Below are positions 36,069-48,668 of a stretch of DNA of 64,000 nt, piece by piece. The stretch's first letter is position 1. The number at the start of each line of letters is the position of its first letter. This DNA is from Sanghuangporus weigelae (taxonomy: Eukaryota > Basidiomycota > Agaricomycetes > Hymenochaetales > Hymenochaetaceae): NCBI GenBank assembly GCA_033182465.1, contig CP137321.1:2108001-2172000 (forward strand). The letters are read 5' to 3'. A program made the position numbers and the translations under genes. The notes beneath the pieces were generated by a model that saw only the letters and a program-made list of their open reading frames with translations, was not told the DNA's origin and searched no databases.

Positions 36069-36729
36069 GGTGTTAATGCGAGTGTGGTGAGGAGGATGAG
36101 CTACTGGAGCGAGTTCATCGCTTACGTCTCTTAAATATTTCGTCCGAACGGAACGCGTGATGCCGCTCCCTTCCCACCGCCTCGGTTAGTACTCTCGAGC
36201 TGGATCTTCGTCTTGTCATCCGTTGGCTATCCGTCTACCAATAATCTTAAATCAGACCGAGGATATGAACAGTGGTCGCGTCATCGGCGTTACGGCGGTC
36301 ATGATGCAGTTTCGCGGCTCAAGCGACGTCGGCAGCCTCGTCAAGGCGCGAATCACTGGATCTCAGAGGTGGTGGAACCATCACATTAGCTATGCTTTTA
36401 GGCCAGATTTCATCGATACTGTAAAACTACGGAACATTTTTCTTGAGAAATTGCGAATATTTTTGGTGTATTTTCTAATATCGCGCTGCGGTTTGAAAGA
36501 AATACATCGATAATATTCGTCTTACAGACCCAAGTGTGTCGTCAAAGCGCCGGCTGCAGTTCTCAATTTCTATCGCGCACAGTAAGTTAAGTTCCTGAGG
36601 GATTCGTCCTTCCTTTAGCCGAACCTTTCGGTGATCCGAATCCGGGGGGTCGACAAACACCATCACGTGCACGAGTTCATCACTCGCGATATGTCCGTCA
36701 GCTTTTTATACATACAACTCTCACCAGCA
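36069..36729. other. Divergent promoter region of FAH-family and Cdc14-like genes
   Basis: 661 bases. An open frame at 36223-36513 has no recognisable motif. Nothing else is seen. Confidence 0.4.
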
Positions 36730-38304
36730 ATGCAGAGCGCGATTGAAATCGCGTTAGACAAGGTATCTTACAAAGGCGACCTTGACGTTTATATCTCTTC
36801 TAACTTGCTAATGTAGCTCGTCTCTCCACGTTCGCCTGTTTCATCTCAGAAAGACGCGCTGACAACGCTTGAGCACACCCTTGCCGAATGTCTATTAACC
36901 GACAAGCGACACCTCGTGCAAAGCGAACTTGATGTTTTCCTTCAACTTCAGGACTCTTTTCAATGCAATCGTAAGTTATCTGTTTTCTGATGCTCTTAGC
37001 TGCGCTAAATTGGGGCATGGCAGTCGCATCGCGATTACTTTTGTGGTTGGGCTGTCGAACAGAAACATTGATGAAATTAGGAGACAGGAGAACAAACAGC
37101 TGTGAGTTAAGAGGCTGTGCGGTCACATCTCGGTTTCTGACTGGGAGTAGCGGGAGATAGAGAGGAAGAATTTGGCGAAATCACCACCCTCGTGATCCAG
37201 GCTCTGTCATTGCTGCAAGGCGTGGCGCTGATGCACAAGCCGAGCAAGGAGTTCTTGTGCAGAAGATCCTCCATAGAAGTAAGTATCCGTATCTTGGTTA
37301 GGAGTCTGGACTGAACGCGTTTGAAGGTCTTTGTTGATCTGCTGTCCATATGTAGGCATGCCAGTGCGAGATCGTTTGCGAACTTAGCCAATGCCTCACC
37401 AACTAAATCAGCCTCGAACGATTATCCCTGGGATCCTACCTTGGTATCAGCCGTTCTGGATACCTTGCTTTGCATATTAGTCGATGCTCCAACGGCCCTT
37501 CGGTGCTTTGAGGAAGTGAAAGGGATCGAGCATATTGTGAAGGTCCTCAAGCGACCTACTATCCCAAAGGACGTCAGGTAGGGGAATCTCCAGGTTTATT
37601 TTCGTAGATGAGTAACGAAGGTTTGGTCATCCAGGATAAAATGCCTCGAGTTTCTTTATTTCTACCTTATGGACGAATCAACGCCTCTATCGGATGAGGT
37701 CCCCGTTAGACCTTCTTCACCGGTGAAACGTCCCAGGTCCACTCCTTTTGAGCGCTCAAGGGTTTCAACCGCCTCTAGCCGAAGCTCCAATTCCTCCGGA
37801 TCGCATTCTTCGTCTTCTTCCTTGGGTTCATGGTCGCCCACACCTACTCTTGCAGGTACTCCACCTCTGTCACCAAAGAAATCAGCGTTCAGTGAGTTGT
37901 CTCAGGCACAAGATGCACTAGGCATGCTGCGCAAAGATGTCGATTTCGTACCTCAGAGTCCCCAGAAGGTCAAAGTTGCGCAGGTCGATGGTGGCATTCG
38001 GCGACCGGGCACGCCTCAGCAATCGTCACCTCTGAAGGTTCCGCGAGTCGTGCATAAGCAGGCAAGTCCTTTGAGTCGATTGGCCTCAGAGGAAACTCTA
38101 CGTCCAGATTCGGATATCGACTCCGGCGTATATGATGTCCGGAAGACTGTCTCCAAAACTGGCCCGTGGAAGACTTCCTCTGTTGGATGCATAAGTTCCG
38201 TGCAGACTCGGACTATGCAGGAGAAGAAAGAGATATTGGGGCAGCTTCTTGGTAATGTCGATGCGCTCGTCGAAGGTGTCAAAAAGGCAGGTATCTGGGG
38301 ATAA
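36730..38304 (+). CDS. Cdc14-type septation initiation network (SIN) protein
   Basis: Resembles fission-yeast Cdc14, the non-catalytic partner of the SIN kinase Sid1 (unrelated to the Cdc14 phosphatase). Exons 36730-36762, 36817-36970, 37024-37101, 37151-37278, 37327-37577, 37635-38304; 437 residues. The first ~230 residues carry the family pattern: MQSAIEIALDKLVSPRSP, FLQLQDSFQ, ASRLLLWLG, LLQGVALMHKPSKEF, VFVDLL, SAVLDTLLCILVDAPTALR, VKVLKRPTIPKDVRIKCLEF and LYFYLMD. The remaining ~200 residues are Ser/Pro-rich, with many S/T-P sites (SPVKRPRSTP, LSPKK, PQSPQK) that look like CDK/MAPK targets. It ends in EILGQLLGNVDALVEGVKK. Likely acts at the spindle pole body or septum. Confidence 0.85.
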
Positions 38305-39830
38305 AACGGATAGGGCTTGTTAGTTTTCTGTCTTTTCTCTGTTTCGTCTCGAAGATCATGGGCTATATATATATGGCGAAGTAGTCGTTTATTTGAATCA
38401 ATGCCGGACTCACCTTAATCTTTAGCTTCTCCGCAATGATCATATTTATTGGTAGCAATCATATCGTAGATTACTGTATGTATAGCGACGTCTTGCATCA
38501 TGTACCGTAGTTTTATGTATATCTAGCGTCTAATTGCCAAGAGCTGGCTCGTTCAAGTTGATGCGCGATTGAGTTTTGTACCCAGTTGATAAGAGATCCG
38601 ATCCGCGGTTCTTGGAGTAACATCAATTAGACTGAGACCGCTCTATACCCGTCGATTTCCGCGGTGTGCCCGAGTCCAGCACTACTTATCGTCCTGAAGA
38701 CAATTTCATTGAATACGTTAGTTTTGGAGAACCGGGAATATACTTGTACGTTGCTGTTTACCCGCAACTCGTGCAAGGATTTCTTGCTGAATACCTGCTT
38801 CTGTCAGAATTTCTATCTATCTATGACCACCTTGCACACCACTTCAAGTAAGTTTCGCAAACGTGGGATGAGTGTGATCGTTTATGAGCGGGTAGATATC
38901 TCCGGAGGCATCCGGCGCAAACTCGATATGTAAAGTCAAGCACAGTAAATACGAAAAGCAATGTTAATGATGCTTAAAAATTGTAACGGTTTGATAAATT
39001 GGATTGCTGCAGATAAAGCACTTAGCAGCATATGTAATTACGCTCCATCTTGTTTGAGACGATGGCCAGGTCATACTGCTTGAAGCCCTCCGGAAGGAAG
39101 AGCGGCGCCAACAGATTTAGGAAGGAAAAAATCGGGCATTTGATATAGGCGAGAGGACTAAAAGTACGTAGTTGTTGTGAGTTCTGATGCGATGCGCTAT
39201 GTGCGTCCTGTCGTCTCGTCATTTATTCCTCCGAGCCTGGTCAGATTAGTAAGACTGAATTTCAAGAATGAAGGCATAACGAGAAACATTTTGGTAAAAA
39301 AGTGCAGAATGTGAGAGAAAAGTTTTTTTCACCGTCATTTATTCAGCATAAGTGTTATTTAGCACAGCAATCTTGCACAACTACGACAAATTGGCGTTGC
39401 ACAAGACAAAAAACCAGGTTCGCTTATCGAAATCGGCACGTCTCGGCCCTTGATTACGCGGAAAGAGAAAAGATTTTTGCGAAATCCAAAAGAATTTATT
39501 GGTCCGCAAGGGGCCGGGAAACGGCAGGATCGGAGGAACTTACGGAGGAGGTCGGTTGGATTGAATGTTGGAAGACGTGTTGACTGAAGAGTGATTATGT
39601 TCGAAGCAACGAAAATACTTCGAAATGATCGCAGGAAGCCACTCGGGGAGCTGATGACCAGAGCCTTATCACACGATGGACACCTTACAGACATGACGAG
39701 GCAAAAAACTAAAAAAAAATGGTGCAAAATTGAAGACGAAATATGAAGGTCGAGTGTAGAAGATATGTGTAAAGGAAGTTATCCGCGGGTGTCCAAAGCG
39801 AAAACCGTATTAAGTTATCTATGTGCAAGC
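38305..39830. other. 1.5-kb convergent intergenic region
   Basis: Between convergent Cdc14-like and cytochrome b5 genes. An isolated open stretch at ~38664-38851 (plus strand) reads as hydrophobic/aromatic sequence but has no ATG and no convincing continuation. A minus-strand frame at 39359-39727 has no motif. Nothing is called. Confidence 0.35.
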
Positions 39831-40517
39831 TTAAGAGGAGTAGAAGCGCCAGGCAAAGTAGCCAGCGAGGGCGGTAAGTGGGAGGAAATAGCTGATGCTG
39901 AGTAAGAGGAAAAGCACGACGTCAGAGATAGAGACCCCCAACAAATGGCAAAAATGGCAACATACCTTGATGCAGCTTGAGCGGCAGCAGGAGCAGCGGC
40001 GCCCTTCAGTTTCTCCGATTTCGGAAGTTCCTAGATTGGACAGGATGGTCAAGAATCAGGTAAATGGTGACGTGGAAAAAGTCGGAAGACATACCGCGCC
40101 CTTCTCAAATTCACCGATGTAGAGACCTTGCAGTATCTCGCGCGCCTCGTCAGAGTGACCGACATCTTCGAACGCCTCAGTTGCGTCCTTGCCTAAAAAT
40201 ATCGTCAACCCCAATCGAAAGCCTCGATAAATGGTGAAACACATACCAGCCTCGGCGAGCATGACTTCGTCTCCTCCAGGGTGCTGAAACGTATCGTTAG
40301 CGTGAAGAAGCTCCATGCTGAGGGGTTGAGCGCTTTTACCTCATCGATGAACTTCGCAAGAGAGTAGACTGCATAAGAAAACGTGAATAAGGACGCGCTC
40401 GTCGAGCGGGAAAAACAGCATGACAGACTGACCCTTCCCATGGATAAGGAGATAGAGGTTGTCCTTCTTAGTATGCTCCTTGAGCTCGGCAAGCGTGATA
40501 ACCTTTTCCTCAGACAT
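39831..40517 (-). CDS. CYB5: Cytochrome b5, tail-anchored
   Basis: Electron donor to ER desaturases and P450s. Six exons read downwards: 40517-40433, 40368-40340, 40283-40247, 40192-40095, 40030-39966, 39897-39831; 126 residues, a normal length. The haem domain shows [17 protein letters not shown] with the first ligand His in HPGG, and [17 protein letters not shown] with the second His, then [11 protein letters not shown] Lys/Ala linker leads to a C-terminal hydrophobic anchor ([19 protein letters not shown]), typical of ER insertion. The N-terminus [15 protein letters not shown] is the usual b5 start. Confidence 0.96.
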
Positions 40518-41194
40518 TTTGACAGACTCAGCAGACGGCGCGGTCAGTTATGGACGGAGGATATGTGGTGAGAGTGTGACTTTAAGGAAGGAGGAATCAT
40601 TCGATAGCAGGAGCCAACCGTGGCATTTAAATTACGGTTACATGAGCGGCTTTCAGTGCTGACTAAGCAAGTCTTGCGCCTGATTCAGGTTTTACGCATG
40701 AAAAAGTCTGTCATTCTGCAAAACGGCTTCGTTCCAACGGTGTCATATATATTACTCGATATGCTGTGAGATATGTACATATGTATGCATTCGCTTTAGT
40801 ACAAGACGTCCGTAGAAAGAGGGACGACACGCGTGGACGATGCTGAATGATCTTCCACTGCGCAAGTTATAGAGACGACTGCAGAGATGCCTGTGTCCCT
40901 GGCAATGCGAGTGGATACTGACAGGATGGCGAACAACAATAGGGAAGCTGAGGAAAAACATAGTAAGTTCTTGTTCACTGTAAGTCTTAGATTGAGACGG
41001 AAGAAAAAAACCTCAGCGGCGCACGTTCTCTTGTTTTCTAACTCCGCCACACCGTCACGGCGACACGCGTTGTTCTTGTCACCGAAGCCGTGACACATAC
41101 TCACCACGCCGAAGCCATCGACTCGACCTCCATCTCCCTGTCCACGGCCACCACTCACGCCAGCCTGGCGTCGTGCGATCAGCTTTTGTTCCCA
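40518..41194. other. Divergent promoter region of CYB5 and the nucleoporin gene
   Basis: 677 bases. An ATG at 41090 is in frame with the nucleoporin start and could lengthen that protein by 35 residues. Nothing else is seen. Confidence 0.4.
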
Positions 41195-44100
41195 ATGGAC
41201 CTTAATGTCGACGATGCATACGACCTCCTCGGCCACAATGACATGCCTGTGCGCCAAAACGGACTCCTCCAAGTGTTACGTGCCATAGCGGACGTTGTTT
41301 TACGCCTCTCTGGCGCATCGGCCCTGGTTTTTCTCCTTTACTATGCCTATGGTCAGTTCAATGACTTGACAGAGCGCAAATATAAGAAGTGAGATATCAC
41401 TTTCTTCTCGTTCCTCGCACTGATTTTCTTCGTAAAGGTCTGTACGTCGGAAGTATGGCATTCCAGACGACGACAACGACCCCTTCAACGTAGCATATGC
41501 TAAAGTACGGCAACAACGAAAGGATACGGTGTACTTGGAGGCTGAAGAGGAGCTATCTTCAACGGGAAGTGCGTCTGAGGCACGAGGCGTGACATCTGCA
41601 AGACAGGGAGGCACAAGCGCCTCGATGCCTCATCGTCGCGTGGTCCCTCCGTCTGGTACGGCTAATATGGCTTGCATTACGGTACAAAAACTGATTTTCG
41701 GGTTTAGCACTTGCAATTGATGCTGAGTCACCAGGGAGCACTACTAGGTTGGTGACTCGTTACTCACCATCCCTGTTTACTGACTTAATTTCGAATAGTA
41801 CCGTCATTTCGCAACAGAATGCAGAAACCAAGAAGTCGGCACAGCAGCAAATGCCTGCTCAGAGCCGTTCTGTAACACCTAAGGCAAAGCCAGACATTGT
41901 CGCTCACGACTACGCTATGACTTCAGCACAGCGGAAACGATCTTTGGAGGAGCAGGAAGTTGGTGAAACCAGTGAACATATGGCTTCTAAAGAGGCTCCA
42001 TCACTTTCAAAAGAGACGCCTATGAAAATTGATGGGGAGGAAAATGCTACTGCGGGGCCTTTTCGTGGCTCGAAACGACAGGCTGCATCCGACGAAGACA
42101 TCTCTATCAATGGAACGATTGGAAAGAAGGCTGGCAAACGAGCTCGGAGGCAGTCAAAAAAGGTCGAGGAAGTCATCGATGTCGACGAGAATGACGAGCA
42201 TATGGATGTCGACCCTATTTTAAGGGGAAAGAAGCGGGATAGGACTGAGGCCGATTCCTCGTTTGGGGGTGATGGTGATGATGAATTGGCCGGGAGTCGT
42301 CGTCGGAAGACCAGGCGACAAAAGCGCAAATCTAATCTTTCCGCGGATTTGGATTCCGCTACTCCAAAACGTGGGACGAAGCGAAGTTTTGAAGGCGAAT
42401 CAACCTTGGGAAGTGAGGATGGATCCAAGTCTCCTAGGAAACGCGGGAAACATACGCCTAAGGAGTCTCATGATGTATCTGTGGTTGAGTCAACGTCGGA
42501 CGCCTCATGCGCAGGTAGAAGCATTGGTGAGGAATGGTATGCTAACGGAGTCACATACAAAGTGGGTCCAGATGGACAGAGACTACGTCAAGTTCTGCTC
42601 AGGAAGCGTGCATCACGTTATAGCATGGTAAGTTGCGAAATCCGTTGATTTCCTCATACTAAATTACCTTTTAGCCGGAGGATTCTCAGCATCCGGATTC
42701 ACGGGCCCGATTGGAGATTTTAGTCGAAACTTGGTTGAATGAGGATGAATACAAGGCCGCTGAAAAGCGCGGGGAGGTTTATGCTCGTTCCAAAAAGACA
42801 AAGAGTTCTGAAGTAAGTTCTCGTATCATTCTTGGTATCAATCCGGTACCTAATAATAATTGTAGGATGCAAGCCCTATCACAGAGCCAGGGAAGCAGCT
42901 CTTGTGGGCCAATCGGCAAAACGCAAACAGGACAGATGGACGGACCGCTGTGACTCCAGCAACCACTAACGGCAAACCGCGCGTCGATCCATTCACGTTA
43001 ACGGGCAAAGTAAAACGTGCGCCCGATTTCGAATCACTGGTTGAGTCTCCGACAGGATCACCCAGAATTCGACAATCCAAGTCCTACTCAAAGTGGGAGA
43101 AGCAGGATCTTGAGGCGGAGGCAATGGCAAGATTGCGCAAGAATTTGGAAGGAGAAAAGAAAGTATTGACGCCTCCAACGAAATTGTCGTTCCAGAGTTC
43201 GTCTTCGATTATGGATTCTTCTTCTCCCGCGCCTTCCATGGCTACCAGCTCGTCGGCACCCGCTTCCTTTGCAACTTCATCTAATCAAACCAAGCCGGCG
43301 GTTGGGTCTGCTACGCCCCCTATAAGTAACGCTTTCGCTCCGACACAAAACGGCAATGTCGCCAAGACTGCTACTGCGCCCTCCCAGGATACTGCACCGT
43401 CTGCTGCACCTTCAGGCCAACCCAAGCCTCCCGCAGTCCTCGTCACGCCGCCTCAGCATCCCAAAGCTCCCTCGTATAGCTCATTTGGTACTGAACCTTC
43501 TGGTCCTCAGCCTGTTTCGGCCTCTACGGAGAACAAGCAGCCGGCAGCACCAAGCATTCACGGCGCTACCCCGTCTAGTACTGGGCCTTTCACTCAGAAT
43601 GCTTTCGGTCCAAAGTCTCAAGATAATTCCACTGCAGCTGCTAATCCATTTGCCAAGCCTTCTACTCCTTCCGCCTTCTCTGGTCCGACGACTAACGGGA
43701 CAAGCGGAGACAAGCCTCCTTTCTCGTTTGGAACCACAGGTGCGTCGCAGGGGGCGAAGTCTGCTGCGACCGCCCCGCTTTCGCCTTTCGGGAAGCCAGC
43801 GGACAAATTGACTTCCTCAGTGTCATCAGCATTTACTGCTCCTTCTGGTTCTGGCGCCTCAACTATTGGTTTCGGGACAGGCACAAGTCAACCTTCGGTA
43901 GCTTCATCTGGCACTGGCTTTACTTCGGTGGCCCCGCAAAATTCGTTCGGGACAGGCAGTAGCAAACCTACAGTTGGAGCAAGCAATTCCGCCGGTGGAT
44001 CATTGACTTCCGTAGCAAGTATACCGCAAGCGAAATCCGGCTTTGGAGCTGGTTCGAAGCCTGCTACTCCTGCTTCCACGCGCCAGACTGCACCTATAAT

Positions 44101-45022
44101 ATCTACTACCAAGCCCGCGACCTCAGCGTTCAATTTCCCAAACTCGACGGCTACAAATGCCTCTGCTAATGTATCTTCTCCGAATAACGCACCGTTGTTC
44201 AGTTTCGGCCAATTCAATACACAGCCTTCAACGTCAGCTGCAGCACAAACTTCGGCCGGCACTGCCCCTAAATCCACTTTCGGTATACCTGCTTCTCAGT
44301 TGTCTTCGACGACAACAGTTCCCAATGCTACTACCTCTGCACCGACGTCGACGTTTGGTGCACCAACAACCCAGTCAACAACATCGGTGCAGCCTGCTTC
44401 TACGAACAACACTGGGACTGCTGGCTTCGGAACTGGCACGAGTGCTCCCGCGACGACCGGCGCTCCTGCGTCGACTGGCTTCAGCTTCGGGTCCGCAAAG
44501 CTTGCGGCGCCATCGTTTTCTCCGTCGCCATTCGGCAATACAACTACAACCTCCGCCTCATCGCCCTTCAATTTCTCAGGCAAGCCTTCCGGAGCCTCGT
44601 CCTCACCATTTCAATTTGGTGCTACCTCCGCGCCTACAGCATTTGGTGGTGCGCCCAATACTGCTACCTCCGCCTTGCCTTTCGGTGCAACAGCGAGACC
44701 GGCTGGAGTGTCATCTAAGCCGTCCACATTCGGCTCTAGCAATCTGAGCAACCCGGCTTTCACCACCACGAACGGCACTGCAGCGCCTGCAGCACAGAAC
44801 CCTACAACTCCGTTCAACTTCGGCGCTTCGTCAACCCCTTCGAATGGCACGGCACAAGGTGGCGGTGCTAATGCTTTCGGGACGAAGCCGGCGTTCACGT
44901 TCGGTGCAGGGTCGCCATTTGGAGCACTAGCTGCTGCAGGGAATGCAAGCAACACCAATACGCAGAATACTAATGCCTTTGGATCCAACAGTGGATCCTC
45001 AGTGTTTGGACAGAAGTCATGA
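41195..45022 (+). CDS. FG-repeat nucleoporin with N-terminal transmembrane segment
   Basis: Exons 41195-41388, 41438-41655, 41735-41747 (13 bases), 41799-42627, 42675-42812, 42866-45022; 1182 residues. Residues ~24-52 contain a hydrophobic helix (LSGASALVFLLYYAYG). Then come a basic and acidic low-complexity region with several bipartite-NLS-like runs (KRARRQSKK, RRRKTRRQKRKSN, KRGTKRS) and a short conserved block (EEWYANGVTYKVGPDGQRLR; LEILVETWLNEDEYKAAEKR). The long C-terminal half is Ser/Thr/Ala/Pro-rich with scattered FG, SFG and FGxG repeats (e.g. SFGTGSS, FSFGSAK, PFGNTT, VFGQKS). FG domains bind transport receptors in the pore channel. The conserved block resembles fungal Nup1/Nup60-class basket proteins; the helix plus NLS plus FG order recalls metazoan POM121. 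The helix could instead be amphipathic. Confidence 0.85.
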
Positions 45023-45491
45023 TTTTGAATGTTAGGTTCAAACTTCTAGAAAAAAGAGCGACAATATACATCTCGTTTTTCTTCCTTTTTTGTTTTCTTG
45101 CATCATTTTCATCATGGTACATGGATCGCATTCTGCATCACTCTTTCTAATTCTGTACCACCCTTCGCATCGTTCACTTACATTGCATTCCAAAATAACA
45201 TTAGGGCATTTATAGGCATATGGCCATGCGACTGTACTCTCTTTTCCTCCTTTTCAAACAGCTTATTGCAGATATTTTTGACGTATTCTGGTTGGTAGCG
45301 GGGCGGACTTACTTCCGATGCTCTGCTGTGAACTCAGAATATGTAGCTGATGGCAATCGTGTTTATGGTAGTGCTTCGACCGAAAAGGTCCTCATCCTGG
45401 TTTGATGGCATAAGAGCGCCCCTTCTTACAAGCATTCAGCAAGAATGATTGCTCGTGGAGAATGAATACAAGACGTTTCATATATGCAGTG
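45023..45491. other. Convergent 3' region
   Basis: 469 T-rich bases between convergent gene ends. No features are seen. Confidence 0.4.
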
Positions 45492-47378
45492 CTAGCTGAA
45501 CTTCAAGCGCGTTCCTTCGCTGGGTACAATCGCGTAATTCTCGCGTTGTGCGGATGCCAGCGCTGCACCGGGTTTCTGGCGTTTCTCCTTCTTCGGGGGT
45601 TTCGCAGATTTTGTTTCATTCGTATTTGTGTCATCCACATCGGTGCGTAGACGTCTCGCTTCCGGCTCTCTCTCTTCTCGTGCCTCCACCACCTCAGCTC
45701 CACGCTGTCCAGCATGCTCATCATTGTCTCGCGTTGACTTGAGTTTCTTCTTCCAATCATTGTACTTATCCTTGCCCACCCTCTTTGACCCCTTTTCCTT
45801 CATCTTCGTTTCTCTTTCTCTTTTCTGAGCGGCTTTTTCAGCTCCAGGTCGATACCCGCCCCTCCGCGCCGCCTCGGGAGAAGCGTATTCAACAATGAGC
45901 GCTCGCCCGTCGAGGAAGTGGTTCGCTTGGTTCGTCAACGCCGCTGTTGCGTGTTGTGTCGAGGTAAAATCTACGAATGCGAAACTAAGGAAAAATGGAA
46001 GTGTGATATCACTGTTAGATGTTGATAAAAAAGGAATAGAAAAGTGTACCTACCCTTTACAGACACCGCTATCCTCAAAGGTGCCCAGACGCACCTTCTT
46101 GATGCCTACATCAATCTCCACGTCAATGTCTTCTTCCACTTCGTCCTTTTCTTCATTCTCAATCCCCAGCAGATCATCATTCTTCCCCTTCCTGTCTCTC
46201 ACACTTTTCTTCTTTTCCTTCTCCCTCTTTTTCTTCGCTTTCATCAGAGCAATCGCTCTCGCATGCCCCTCGAACATCTGCCTTATCTTCTCATCCGTCG
46301 CCTCATAACCTAAGTTCCCGAGGAATAGACACGGACAGGGAGGCTGTTTTTGAGCTTTGAGGATTTTCTTGGCTGTTTTCGTAGGTCCTAAGCTGAATCC
46401 GCTTTGTTTTGTTACTGAGTCGGACGAAGGTACAGAAGGATTGGCAGTGGTTGTGTCGTGTTGTTGGGAGGTATCTTCTGAACCAAGTTCTGCGGTAGGG
46501 GAAGATGAAGTGGTAGGACGTCCGCTGAAGTCGTCGCCTGAACAGGAAGAGGTAATTAATTAGTACTTTCAAATGATCGAGAGAATATAGTGCTTTACCG
46601 TCTTTAATCAAAAGTCTCCTCCCATCGAGATTCTTCTCTGACAGTGAAATAGCTAATGTCTTCGCATCAGGCGTCGAGAAGTCCACATACGCGAACCTTT
46701 ATCCACCCAATAAAATACGTATCGATCCAAGAAAAATTGTCAATACCGAACCTCAGTGCGCCAGAGAAGTAGAACTTACCCTCTATTCTCCTTAACCGTC
46801 TTCACGCCCTTCATCTTCTCGACGCCTGGGGCACCTTTGATAGGCATATGTACCCGGGTCACTTCGCTAGCGCCCGCGTCGATGAAGAAAGAACGGAGTG
46901 CATCAGGTGTGGTGCGGTATGATAAGTTCCCGACCCAGACTGAATTCTGGCGCTTGCTCTGTTGTTGATCATCGCTTTCCTCCTTCGCCTTACGCTTCTC
47001 CTTAATCTGCGATTTGCTTGACTTCGAGGCGGTTGAGTCTGTGATAGGTTCAGTAGACGCAGCCGCGAGAGTCTTTTGTTTCTTCCTGAGCTTTCGTTGT
47101 TCTTTGTGAGAAAGGACTTTGACTTCCTCTTGTTCATCGTTCTCGACGTGCTCGTTATTCTCTGGGACCTCAGCCTCGTCTATGTCCCGTTTCCTCTTCT
47201 TTGATCCAGTCAAGTCATTATTCGCATTCTTGCCGGTCTGCTCTTCGCTGGAAGGAGTATCTCTCTCGGCAACAGGTTTTAAGTTCGCATGTGAAGAAGA
47301 AGAGAATGCCGAAGGCGAAGACGAATATGCGGTTGCCTCTGAACCTGAATCTGTAGACGAAGACGAAGACGAAGACAT
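45492..47378 (-). CDS. Nop13-like nucleolar protein with two RRM domains
   Basis: Four exons read downwards: 47378-46780, 46696-46599, 46537-46054, 45984-45492; 557 residues. A Ser-rich start and Lys/Glu-rich stretch (KKRKRD; EQRKLRKKQK) precede RRM1 (NSVWVGNLSYRTTPDALRSF as RNP2; GFAYVDFSTPDAK as RNP1). RRM2 follows: CLFLGNLGYEATDEKIRQMF, then a long charged insert (KKKREKEKKKSVRDRKGK), then GFAFVDFTSTQHATAAL. The C-terminus is highly charged and ends in a GAALASAQRENYAIV block. Split basic RRM proteins of this layout act in 60S/90S pre-ribosomes in yeast (Nop13/Nop12 group). The ATG chosen opens the Ser run; an upstream in-frame ATG exists at 47432. Confidence 0.85.
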
Positions 47379-47773
47379 GACTTTACTAGTGTAAGTTGAA
47401 GTCACTTCAAGAATTTTGTAGTAGAAGTTCATAGTTGATGATCAACGAATGATCGACATAATCGACGCGGAAAATATTGAGAGCAGGGTTCGATACATGC
47501 ATCTACTTCATACACAGAAAATAATAATGCGACGGTATCTGATGATGGTTGTGTGGTCGATGAGTGATTAGTGTAGGCCGGGATACGTCTAAAATACATC
47601 CAACAGGAATGAAAGTGTAAGGGAGAGGGAATCGTCTCTAACTCTAGGCCAAATCTCTTCTATCCAAGAGAGAGAATCGTGAGTCCTGATCATCCAGAGA
47701 ATGCATGGATACGTCTATGTACAAATCAATGCGTGATGGGCCGGGACGACAAGGGAATGATGAAGCAATCTAA
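47379..47773. other. Intergenic, Nop13-like promoter and HIG1 gene A 3' region
   Basis: 395 bases in tandem minus-strand orientation. No additional gene is seen. Confidence 0.4.
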
Positions 47774-48668
47774 TCAGGAGTGCGTAGCGGCGTGTGCAGC
47801 GCGTGCACGTTCAATCTCCTTTGCTTCTTGTGCTTGCTGCTCAAGCTGGAAACGTGATAATGTCAACAGAAGGAAGAAGTACTCAAATAAGACGAACGCA
47901 CCAATCGAGCCCAAGAATGATCAGCACGCTGTTCCTTCTTCACCTCAGTTGGCTGCATTTGCGCAAGTGCAGCACCACCTAACAAGCCCACGAGAGCAAT
48001 ACCCTGGGCCTGAAAAAGTTCCGAAATCGATAATTCAATTGACATCCTACCAAAATTAATTATGAAATACTCACATATACACGTGCCTGCACAATTTTCT
48101 GTGTGAACGTCTGTGTCTTGTTTCGTCGGAGGACCATCCACGAGGCACCCATAGTTGTCGCCCATCCGGCAAGGAACAGGTGCCAGCGATAGCGTAGAGC
48201 CCAGTCTCCGGCCTTCTGCATCGGTGTAAGCGAGTTCCATCGTGACAATGCTTCCGCTTCTTCACGGTCCATCTCTCGCTTGCCTGCGCTCTCCCTAAAG
48301 GTGGTATATCCATAAACCATGACTCATGATAACGAATAGTGGTAGAAAAAGAACGCACCAATTATGTTCCATATCGTACTGCAACCCCCTCCTCTCTGCC
48401 TGAGCCGCCACTGCAGGAGCGATAACCATGACGAAACCCAATGCCTTGATCGTCAACGGTAGCGACCGATAGTAAGGCGATCTTCTATGCAGCATATAGA
48501 ACCCTGCGCTGCTTGCGATGGTCCCACCAATGAAACCCTCGACCATACCCCGGATGGTCGCCTTGTCATGGTTTTTGATATCTTCCTGGGAGACGAGCTG
48601 CAGTCGAACAAGACGTTAACATTGGAAAGTCATCTATTTGATCGATGAGACGTTGAACTGACCTTCAT
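47774..48668 (-). CDS. HIG1-domain mitochondrial protein, Rcf2-like (copy A)
   Basis: Rcf1/Rcf2 proteins associate with complex IV and III-IV supercomplexes in the inner membrane. Five exons read downwards: 48668-48663 (six bases, Met-Lys), 48597-48359, 48294-48075, 48009-47902, 47845-47774; 214 residues. Four hydrophobic segments are visible: GGTIASSAGFYML, LTIKALGFVMVIAPAVAA, FLAGWATTMGASWMVL and IALVGLLGGAALAQ. The HIG1 pattern lies in the second pair (YRWHLFLAGWATTMGASW, QKIVQARVYAQGIALVGL). The N-terminal half has the RRSPYYRSLP helix hairpin of the Rcf2 class. The tail DHSWARLLEQQAQEAKEIER is charged. It has a tandem paralogue 311 bases upstream. Confidence 0.88.

Noticed and set aside
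38664-38851. Open stretch with hydrophobic/aromatic sequence
   Set aside because: It has no ATG at its start, no splice-linked neighbour and no recognised motif.
39359-39727. 122-codon minus-strand frame
   Set aside because: Cys/Ser/Arg-biased composition typical of a chance frame; no motif and no intron continuity.
43356-44988. Long open frames on other frames and the opposite strand of the nucleoporin
   Set aside because: FG/Ser/Thr/Ala-rich coding sequence naturally keeps the other frames open; these are shadows.
47480-47510. Second B-box-like GGGTTCGATAC
   Set aside because: It lacks the conserved trailing C and any cloverleaf partner.
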